A stretch of 25,325 nucleotides of DNA, from positions 1 through 25,325 of IMG/VR virus record IMGVR_UViG_3300027763_000221; one strand, written 5' to 3'. Positions 19,855 to 25,325 of the stretch are shown in pieces. The position numbers were made by a program, and so were the translations under genes. The notes under the pieces are model-generated. The model made no database searches. It had not been told where the DNA came from and saw only the letters and a list, made by a program, of their open reading frames with translations. Source of the stretch: a virus. Numbering within the stretch: the stretch's first letter is position 1; every line of letters begins with the position of its first letter.

Positions 19855-19866
19855 TACGCTTGACGC
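19855..19866 (+). promoter_or_regulatory. Leaderless -10 box TACGCT-N6-GTG
   Basis: TACGCT (19855-19860) is exactly six bases before the GTG at 19867, in the 25-base gap after the previous stop. There is no Shine-Dalgarno. The same hexamer and spacing precede the WhiB gene. Confidence 0.55.
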
Positions 19867-20358
19867 GTGACAGTCATTTGCGCGTACTACGACAGCGACC
19901 ACGCGTACATAGGCGCAGATTCAGGCGCGTTCGATTCCGATTCTGTTGTCATCAGCACGACACAGAAAGTTTGGCGCGTTGACGACACGTTGATTGGCGT
20001 TGCTGGTTCGTTTCGCGTTGTCGAACTTGCACGTCAGTCGAACATTGCTGACCCGCACGAACTTCGTGACTTCTTGCTGGCTGACTACAACACGCGCGCA
20101 AGTCACCCGACAGCGCACGAAGCAACGATTCTGACTGTCAATACGTCAGGCATTCATTATGTCAGCGACGACTTCAGTGTGATCAAAGTTCGTGAGCAGT
20201 ACGGCGCAACAGGCGCAAGCGGACTGATCGCACTTGGCGCGCTGTCTGCGTTGTCTCGCACTGACACTGACCCGCGTTCAATGATTGACGTTGCGTTGAA
20301 AGTCGCGGCACAACACACGTTGTACGCACGCGCGCCGTTCAAGATTCTTCAGACGTAA
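19867..20358 (+). CDS. HslV/proteasome-beta-like Ntn hydrolase
   Basis: 163 residues. After removal of Met1, Thr becomes residue 1; then Asp falls at 17 ('YIGADSG') and Lys at 33 ('TTQKVW'), exactly the T1/D17/K33 catalytic trio of proteasome beta and HslV subunits. Further matches follow the fold: 'TLIGVAGSF' after the lysine, 'GATGASGLIALGAL' for the GSG-x-x-ALGAL turn (Ser117 in T1 numbering), and 'DPRSMIDVALKVAAQHTLYARAPFKIL' for the last helix and strand. The protein needs no propeptide. No HslU or other ATPase is in the window, so it may work alone, pair with a host ATPase, or interfere with the host proteasome. The start is leaderless; the next gene begins directly at its stop. Confidence 0.78.
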   Translation: MTVICAYYDSDHAYIGADSGAFDSDSVVISTTQKVWRVDDTLIGVAGSFRVVELARQSNIADPHELRDFLLADYNTRASHPTAHEATILTVNTSGIHYVSDDFSVIKVREQYGATGASGLIALGALSALSRTDTDPRSMIDVALKVAAQHTLYARAPFKILQT

Positions 20359-20595
20359 ATGCTGTGGTCTTTCGTTCTTGAAGGCGTAGGGCTGTTGGGC
20401 GTATTCATTGCAGGACGCAAGCACTGGCAAGGCTGGGCGATTCTGCTGTTCAACGTAGGGCTGTGGACAACGTACGGGGTTCAATCACGTCAATACGGTT
20501 TCGTTGTAGCCTCACTTGCGTACGCAGTCGTGTACACAAGAAATTTGCTGAAGTGGCGAAGGGACAAAAATGAAGATATCGAACGTTGCAATTGA
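20359..20595 (+). CDS. Small multi-span membrane protein
   Basis: 78 residues with three likely spans: about 3-18 ('WSFVLEGVGLLGVFIA'), 26-41 ('WAILLFNVGLWTTYGV') and 47-61 ('GFVVASLAYAVVYTR'). The end is basic ('NLLKWRRDKN'). 'GRKHWQGW', 'LW--Y' and 'QYGF' recur in actinophage membrane proteins that look like a half of a PnuC-type transporter. It starts directly after the HslV-like gene's stop and overlaps the ParB-like gene by 26 bases. Transport or holin roles are both unproven. Confidence 0.6.
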   Translation: MLWSFVLEGVGLLGVFIAGRKHWQGWAILLFNVGLWTTYGVQSRQYGFVVASLAYAVVYTRNLLKWRRDKNEDIERCN

Positions 20596-21088
20596 CACGA
20601 TCAGCGCACACCCGCAGAACGTCAGACAGGGCGACATAGGCGCAATCGTCACGTCGCTTGAAGCACACGGGCAGTACCGCCCGTTGATCGTACAAAAGTC
20701 AACGGGGTTTATTCTCGCGGGCAATCACACGTGGCGCGCCGCGGCTGTTGTTGGGCTGAAGAAGGTTGACATTGTTGAACTTGACGTTGACGACGACGAA
20801 GCGTTGCGAATCTTGCTTGTGGACAATCGAACGAACGACCTTGCAACGTACGATCAAGACGCGCTGAAGTCACTGCTTGAAGTTCTAGCCCGCACAGAAA
20901 AGCAACTTGAAGGAACAGGGTTCGACCTTGACGATTTAGACAACTTCATTTTCGACGCTGAACGCGAACTTGACTTCAAGCCCGACGACACAGAACAACC
21001 CCGACTTGACGAAGTGACCCCGCTTTCGTGTCCGAATTGCAGTTTTCAATGGCGCAAGGGCAAGGGCGACGCAATCATTCCGCTATGA
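20570..21088 (+). CDS. ParB-like nuclease-domain protein with C-terminal CPxC
   Basis: 172 residues from an ATG with GAAGGGAC upstream. The ParB/Srx-type domain spans about 1-100: 'HPQNVRQGDIGAIVTSLEAHGQYRPLIVQ', 'GFILAGNHTWRAAAVVGL' (in place of the ParB GERR box) and 'DEALRILLVDNRTNDLATYD'. An acidic linker leads to 'LSCPNCSFQWRKGKGD', a half zinc-ribbon. Such phage ParB-like proteins are often next to or fused with DNA methylases, suggesting a role in targeting DNA modification; some have nuclease activity. The stop overlaps the Mom-like gene (ATGA), so the two are made together. Confidence 0.78.
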   Translation: MKISNVAIDTISAHPQNVRQGDIGAIVTSLEAHGQYRPLIVQKSTGFILAGNHTWRAAAVVGLKKVDIVELDVDDDEALRILLVDNRTNDLATYDQDALKSLLEVLARTEKQLEGTGFDLDDLDNFIFDAERELDFKPDDTEQPRLDEVTPLSCPNCSFQWRKGKGDAIIPL

Positions 21089-21699
21089 CAGAATTGAAGG
21101 TTGCACTGTGCGCGCACGACGCGGCGAAACACGCAGTAATGAATTGGCACTATTCGAAAGCAATGCCTATCGGCAAACTTGTTCGACACGGCGTTTGGGA
21201 AGACGACAAATTCATAGGCGTTGTTCTGTATGGGCGTGGAGCGTCACCCGAACTTGGCGCGCCCTATGGCTTGAATCAAACTGAAGTGTGCGAACTGGTA
21301 CGTGTTGCATTGAACAAGCACGTGTCGCCCGTGTCGCAGGTAATGGCACGATCGTTGGAACTGCTGAAGCAAACGAACACGAACTTGCGACTTGTGGTTT
21401 CGTTCGCCGACCCGAATCAAGGTCATCACGGCGGCATTTATCAAGCAACGAATTGGGTCTATTGCGGGCGTTCAGGTGAAGCCGAAGAAGTTTTGTTCAA
21501 GGGAAAGTGGACTCACTCACGTATGTTGCGCCCTACGGGTTGGGGAACAGTGCCGGAGATAGCGCGCCTATCCCCCGATCAACAGAAAGCACTGCCCCGT
21601 CGAAAGCGTGTTGGGAAGTTCAGATACCTAATGCCACTGGACAAACAGATACGGCGACGTGTCGAACCGCTACGATTGCCGTACCCCTCTGCGGTCTAG
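21085..21699 (+). CDS. Mom-like DNA adenine modification protein (GNAT fold)
   Basis: 204 residues from the ATG at 21085; the frame extends to 21028, but that part overlaps the ParB-like gene. The sequence follows the Mu Mom family: 'AVMNWHYSKAMPIGKLVRHGVWEDDKFIGVVLYGRGA', 'EVCELVRVALNKHVSPVSQVMARSLELLK', 'LRLVVSFADPNQGHHGGIYQATNWVYCG', with the charged 'GRSGEAEEVLFKGKWTH' after it. Mu Mom converts adenine in DNA to N6-(carbamoylmethyl)adenine, protecting against restriction. The C-terminus is basic and may contact DNA. The pair with the ParB-like gene is coupled by a 4-base overlap. An ordinary acetyltransferase is the alternative, but the 'ELVRVAL...SFADP--GH-G-IYQA-NW' run favours Mom. Confidence 0.75.
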   Translation: MTELKVALCAHDAAKHAVMNWHYSKAMPIGKLVRHGVWEDDKFIGVVLYGRGASPELGAPYGLNQTEVCELVRVALNKHVSPVSQVMARSLELLKQTNTNLRLVVSFADPNQGHHGGIYQATNWVYCGRSGEAEEVLFKGKWTHSRMLRPTGWGTVPEIARLSPDQQKALPRRKRVGKFRYLMPLDKQIRRRVEPLRLPYPSAV

Positions 21700-21716
21700 G
21701 TCTTGACAGTAAGACG

Positions 21717-21755
21717 CGTCAGTTCCACTGACGAAGTGCAAGTGCAACCCTTGCA
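21717..21755 (+). terminator. Two adjacent hairpins before terS (terminator and/or packaging-site structure)
   Basis: First stem CGTCAG (21717-21722), loop TTCCA, CTGACG (21728-21733). Second stem TGCAAG (21737-21742), 7-base loop, CTTGCA (21750-21755). Both 6-bp stems are perfect. No T-run follows. They occupy the 82-base gap upstream of terS, where terminators and pac/cos signals are commonly found. Confidence 0.4.
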
Positions 21756-21769
21756 GACCGCTCGACCGA

Positions 21770-21781
21770 TAGCCTGTACAT
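21770..21781 (+). promoter_or_regulatory. Leaderless -10 box TAGCCT-N6-ATG for terS
   Basis: TAGCCT (21770-21775) is exactly six bases before the ATG at 21782. The surrounding string ACCGATAGCCTG is identical to that before the 11899 gene. No Shine-Dalgarno is seen, and no -35 at normal spacing. Confidence 0.55.
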
Positions 21782-22276
21782 ATGGGCGGTGTACAGAAAA
21801 ATCAGTTCGACGAAATAGAGACAGTCGAAAAAGAACGACAGGTCATTGAACTACGTCGTGCGGGCTACACGTTTGACGACATTGCAAAGGCAGTTGGTTT
21901 CGCGTACTCATCAGGCGCGCACCAAGCGTACCGACGCGCACTGAAGCGCACGTTGATCGAAGCAGGCGTTGAAGAAGCACGCGAACAAGAACTTGATCGT
22001 CTTGACAGAATGCAACGCGCACTATGGACGCAAGCATTGTCAGGTGACACGAAAGCCGCACTTGCCGTTCTTCGATTTATGGAACAGCGCGCAAAACTTC
22101 TTGGGCTGTACGCGCCAACACGAATCACAGCAGACGTGACGACTTATGAAGGGGGCGGGGACATTGACAGTGAAGTCAGACGACTTGCACAACTTCTCGC
22201 CAACGCAGAAAACAGCGGCGGCGAGAGTGGTGTGGGAATACAAAGAAGCACGACCGAACCAACTTCCCCCGACTGA
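21782..22276 (+). CDS. terS: Terminase small subunit
   Basis: 164 residues. An N-terminal helix-turn-helix occupies about 18-58 ('VIELRRAGYTFDDIAKAVGFAYSSGAHQAYRRALKR'), followed by a charged helix for oligomerisation ('EEAREQELDRLDRMQRALWTQALSGDTKAALAVLRFMEQRAKLLGLYAP'), the standard layout of phage small terminases that recognise pac/cos DNA and feed it to TerL. The Gly/Ser-rich tail overlaps the start of terL by more than 100 bases in another frame. The start is set by the TAGCCT-N6-ATG box. Confidence 0.8.
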   Translation: MGGVQKNQFDEIETVEKERQVIELRRAGYTFDDIAKAVGFAYSSGAHQAYRRALKRTLIEAGVEEAREQELDRLDRMQRALWTQALSGDTKAALAVLRFMEQRAKLLGLYAPTRITADVTTYEGGGDIDSEVRRLAQLLANAENSGGESGVGIQRSTTEPTSPD

Positions 22277-23564
22277 AGATTGGAAGATTTGGTTGATTCA
22301 ATCGGGACGTGGTTGGGGTAAGACACGCACTGGTGCTGAATGGCTGTTGTACGAAGCACTGAAATATGACGCGACACGTTGGGCGATTGTCGCACCGACG
22401 TTCAGTGACGCACGTGACACGTGTGCTGAAGGTGATTCAGGCATTGTCGCAATCGCACAGCGATACGGCGTACTGAAGACGTGGAACAGGTCGCTTGGTG
22501 AGATCAGATTGACAAACGGCAGTCGAATCAAACTGTTTGGTGCTGAAGAACCAAATCGCTTGCGCGGTCCACAGTTTCACGGCGCGTGGTGTGACGAACT
22601 TTCGTCTTGGCGGTACGCCGATACTTGGGATCAGTTGCAGTTTGGTCTTCGTCTTGGACGTGAATCGGGAATCAAACCGCGCACTGTTGTCACGACTACG
22701 CCAAAGCCGACGCGCTTGTTTCGATCACTGCTGACGCGCGACGACGTACACGTGACACGTGGCAGTACGCGAGACAACGAAGCGAACCTATCTGAAGACT
22801 TCGTTCGCGAGATAGTCAACAAGTACGGCAACACACGTCTAGGTCGTCAGGAGATTGACGGCGAACTACTTGAAGACACGCCCGGCGCACTGTGGTCGTA
22901 CGAAATGATTGAACGATCACGCATTGAAGTTGCGCCCGATATGCAACGCATTGTTGTTGCTGTTGACCCCGCCGCGACTTCAACTGAACAGGCAGACGAA
23001 ACGGGCATTGTCGTTGTCGGTCTTGGCGTTGACGGGCGCGGGTACGTGCTTGCAGACAGAACTTGCAAACTGTCACCGAACGGTTGGGCGCGACGTGTCG
23101 TTGAAACGTACGACGAATTCAACGCTGACCGTGTTGTTGGTGAAACTAATCAGGGCGGCGAAATGATTGAATCGCTGATACGTCAGGTACGTCCAACAAT
23201 CCCGTATCGCGGTGTGGTCGCACGTATCGGCAAACGCTTGCGTGCTGAACCCATTTCGTCACTGTACGAACAAAGCCGTGTGTCGCACGTCGGTACGTTT
23301 CTCGAACTAGAAACGCAAATGACTTCGTGGGTAGAGAAAGAAAGCGACTTCAGTCCCGACAGACTTGACGCACTTGTTCACGCGTTGACTGAACTGAACA
23401 TTGGTCGTGGCGGTGGTGCGGCTGACAGATTCTTTGAATCACTGTCGCCGGAGTGTCCGCAGTGCGGTGAGCGCAACACCTACGACACAGTTGTTTGCGC
23501 GTACTGCAACGCTGTTTTGATCGAACAGAACACAGTTTCAAAACTTCCGCAGTTGGGGTATTAG
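22146..23564 (+). CDS. terL: Terminase large subunit with C-terminal zinc ribbon
   Basis: About 472 residues. ATPase half: Walker A 'SGRGWGKT' (53-60), Walker B 'GAWCDEL' (Asp150, Glu151), coupling motif 'VTTTPKPT' near 181. Nuclease half (RNase H-like): 'VAVDPAATS' (Asp273), 'VVGETNQGGEM' (Glu332) and 'SPDRLDALVHAL' (Asp404/Asp407). It packages and cuts DNA at the portal. After the nuclease comes an unusual extension with 'CPQCGERNTYDTVVCAYC', a complete CxxCG...CxxC zinc ribbon. The exact start is uncertain: ATG 22146 has no Shine-Dalgarno, while TTG 22164 and GTG 22170 follow AAGGGGG or GGGGA. All choices overlap terS. Confidence 0.92.
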   Translation: MKGAGTLTVKSDDLHNFSPTQKTAAARVVWEYKEARPNQLPPTEDWKIWLIQSGRGWGKTRTGAEWLLYEALKYDATRWAIVAPTFSDARDTCAEGDSGIVAIAQRYGVLKTWNRSLGEIRLTNGSRIKLFGAEEPNRLRGPQFHGAWCDELSSWRYADTWDQLQFGLRLGRESGIKPRTVVTTTPKPTRLFRSLLTRDDVHVTRGSTRDNEANLSEDFVREIVNKYGNTRLGRQEIDGELLEDTPGALWSYEMIERSRIEVAPDMQRIVVAVDPAATSTEQADETGIVVVGLGVDGRGYVLADRTCKLSPNGWARRVVETYDEFNADRVVGETNQGGEMIESLIRQVRPTIPYRGVVARIGKRLRAEPISSLYEQSRVSHVGTFLELETQMTSWVEKESDFSPDRLDALVHALTELNIGRGGGAADRFFESLSPECPQCGERNTYDTVVCAYCNAVLIEQNTVSKLPQLGY

Positions 23565-23601
23565 GCAAATGCGCGTTCGTTCGGTATTGTAGGAATCACT
23601 T

Positions 23602-25325
23602 ATGGCACTATTCCGTCGCAATAAAGAATCTGACCTTGTAGCGCGTATCGTCGAAGAACTGACGAAAGCGAACAACAACCTTGCGGGTACGCCTATGGCG
23701 GGCGCGTCACAGTACGCGCTGTCAACTGCTAACCAACCGACAGGTTCAGGCGGTCAGGGTCTTTTGCAGACGCCGGGGTTTGAGGCGACGCCACTGCCAC
23801 GACTTGCACAAGCGTTCGGTTCACAACTTGGACCCGCCGCGCCATTCTTGCCCGCACCGCTTGACCCCGTTGACCCTGAAACGGGACGCGCATTGCCACG
23901 TGTCTATGAATACCCCGTTGCGTGGAACCTTGACTTGAACCAGCGTTCAACGCCGTGGTCAATCTTGCGTGCGTTGACTGATCAGTGTGACATTGTTCAC
24001 CGTTGCATTGAAATTCGTGTGTCGCAGATTGTCAAAATGTCGTGGAACTTCACAGTGAGCGACGCGGCACTAAGTCAGATTATGGCTGAAGAAAACGTCA
24101 GTCACGCAAAGGCGGCGCGCATTGGTCGCGAACGCTACGCCGACGCAATCGTCAAGTTGCGTGAGTTTTGGGAGAACCCCTACCCCGAACTTGGGCGTTC
24201 GTTTTCTGAATGGATAACTGAATTTCTTTGGCAACACTACGCATTCGACGGCGTGCCTGTTTATCCCCGCTACAACTTGGGCGGCGACGTAATCGGGTTT
24301 GAAATCATTGACGCGCCAACGATCAAAGTCTTGCTTGACAATCGCGGCACAGTGCCACAGCCACCGAACCCCGCCTATCAACAAATTTTGTGGGGCTTTC
24401 CGCGCGGTGAGTTTCAAGCGTCAGCAGACACGAACGGGGAATTCTTTTCCGGCAAGGGACGCAACAATCAGTTCATCAAGGACCAACTTTCGTACTTCGT
24501 GCGCAATCGTCGCACGTGGTCGCCCTACGGTTTCAGTGCAGTCGAAGAATCTATCCCTATGGCGACGTTGTACTTGGAGCGTCAACGCTGGTTGAAGTCT
24601 GAATACGTGGACGGCACAATGCCTATGACGTTTATGACGACGGACGCTGAAGAATACGACGTGAAGAAGTTGGCTGACTTCGAACGAATCTTCAATGACA
24701 AACTAATGGGGTCTGCCGCTGAACGTCACCGCGTCAAAGTATTGCCAAAGGGGTTCACGCCCGTTTCAATGCCGACTGTTGAAGAACGTTTCAAGCCTGA
24801 ATACGACGAACTGTTGATCAAGCGCATAGGCGCAATCTTTGGTGTTTCAGCGTCAGTGCTTGGAGTAACCCCGCGTTCAGGTCTTGGGGGCAAGGGCGAA
24901 CACGACGGCGAAATGGATCAGTCAGAACTGATTAGTCAAAAGCCCGTCGAAACGTTCATTGTTGAAATGGTCAACACGTTGTGCGAACGCTACTTAGGCG
25001 CAGACAAAAACGTCACGTTCATTCTCAACGACAACACAACTTCACAGAACGAAGAATCACGCGCAAAGGCATTTCAGACTGCACTGAACAGTGGACAAAT
25101 GACGACGAACGACGTGCGTGGCGAACTTGGCTTGCCGCTGTACGACGACGCAAGTGCCGACGAACCGTACGTGATTACGTCGCAGGGTCCTATGTTCCTG
25201 AAGGGACTGATTGCAACAACCGCCGCTGGCGAATCTATTGGACAGAAAGAAAACGCAAATGACGGAAATGAAAACGCCTTGGGCGAATCAACAAGTGTCA
25301 ACGCCGTGGAATCCAAAAAGCCCGA
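23602..25325 (+). CDS. Portal protein, 3' truncated
   Basis: The ATG at 23602 has AGGAA six bases upstream, and the frame stays open to the window end (574 codons so far). The portal pattern is seen through the middle: 'STPWSILRALTDQCDIVHRCIEIRVSQIVKMSWNF', 'EWITEFLWQHYAFDGVPVYPRYNLGG', 'LSYFVRNRRTWSPYGFSAVEESIPMATLYLERQRW', 'DELLIKRIGAIFGVSASVLGVTP' and 'VETFIVEMVNTLCERYLG'. Portal proteins form the dodecameric DNA channel at the head vertex and dock terminase; the gene follows terL directly. The last visible residues are a Ser/Asn/Glu-rich tail, probably near the natural C-terminus. Confidence 0.88.
   Translation, partial: MALFRRNKESDLVARIVEELTKANNNLAGTPMAGASQYALSTANQPTGSGGQGLLQTPGFEATPLPRLAQAFGSQLGPAAPFLPAPLDPVDPETGRALPRVYEYPVAWNLDLNQRSTPWSILRALTDQCDIVHRCIEIRVSQIVKMSWNFTVSDAALSQIMAEENVSHAKAARIGRERYADAIVKLREFWENPYPELGRSFSEWITEFLWQHYAFDGVPVYPRYNLGGDVIGFEIIDAPTIKVLLDNRGTVPQPPNPAYQQILWGFPRGEFQASADTNGEFFSGKGRNNQFIKDQLSYFVRNRRTWSPYGFSAVEESIPMATLYLERQRWLKSEYVDGTMPMTFMTTDAEEYDVKKLADFERIFNDKLMGSAAERHRVKVLPKGFTPVSMPTVEERFKPEYDELLIKRIGAIFGVSASVLGVTPRSGLGGKGEHDGEMDQSELISQKPVETFIVEMVNTLCERYLGADKNVTFILNDNTTSQNEESRAKAFQTALNSGQMTTNDVRGELGLPLYDDASADEPYVITSQGPMFLKGLIATTAAGESIGQKENANDGNENALGESTSVNAVESKKP

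Overview
This window is part of a tailed double-stranded DNA phage (Caudoviricetes), and every convincing gene lies on the + strand. An actinobacterial host is the best fit. The evidence is a WhiB-type Fe-S regulator, a membrane protein ending like the DUF2746-type proteins of actinophages, an Rpf/transglycosylase-like secreted wall enzyme, and several RTG starts exactly six bases after a TANNCT -10 box, which is the leaderless-start arrangement well known in mycobacteria. Host genus cannot be read from the window. No integrase, excisionase, clear repressor, tRNA, DNA polymerase or helicase is visible.

Layout. (1) 1-5688: end of the late region. It holds a truncated LamG-like minor tail protein, further tail or surface proteins, an NlpC/P60 endolysin-like peptidase and a holin-like membrane protein. 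(2) 5727-7785: a small Cys-ending DNA-binding-like protein, a calcineurin-type metallophosphoesterase, two tiny proteins and a permuted papain-fold (NlpC/P60-like) hydrolase. (3) 7857-10919: first palindrome-promoter operon (P1), with small unknown proteins, a helix-turn-helix protein, an ERF-like annealing protein and SSB, closed by a 15-bp-stem hairpin. (4) 10937-12920: membrane protein, WhiB, a winged-helix replication-initiator-like protein carrying an iteron array inside its gene, a zinc-ribbon protein, an HNH nuclease and a VRR-NUC nuclease. (5) 12967-18768: second palindrome-promoter operon (P2), with small unknown proteins, a winged-helix regulator, a secreted transglycosylase, a YqaJ/lambda-type exonuclease, a run of small CxxC proteins, an MT-A70 adenine methyltransferase and a DUF3310 protein. 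(6) 18769-21699: a control region with an SOS-box-like dyad and the third palindrome promoter (P3), then zinc-binding small proteins, an HslV/proteasome-beta-like Ntn hydrolase, a membrane protein, and a ParB-like/Mom-like pair. (7) 21717-25325: two hairpins, then terS, terL and portal (running off the end). Finding terminase/portal after the early genes, with tail genes at the other end, suggests that head and tail genes lie outside the window on a circularly mapped genome.

How it fits together. The early genes suggest replication from an origin inside the initiator gene, using mostly host replication machinery. Recombination functions (exonuclease, annealing protein, SSB) are split over two operons that share the same promoter architecture. 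Two adenine-directed modification candidates (MT-A70 and Mom-like), together with the apparent absence of the tetranucleotide AGCT, point to strong pressure from restriction. The most distinctive features are the three geometry-matched CGTTCG-N5-CGAACG promoters, the recurrent leaderless starts, the HslV-like protein with conserved T1/D17/K33, the ParB-Mom pair, and the large set of zinc-ribbon micro-proteins. All calls are from reading the sequence; no database search was possible.
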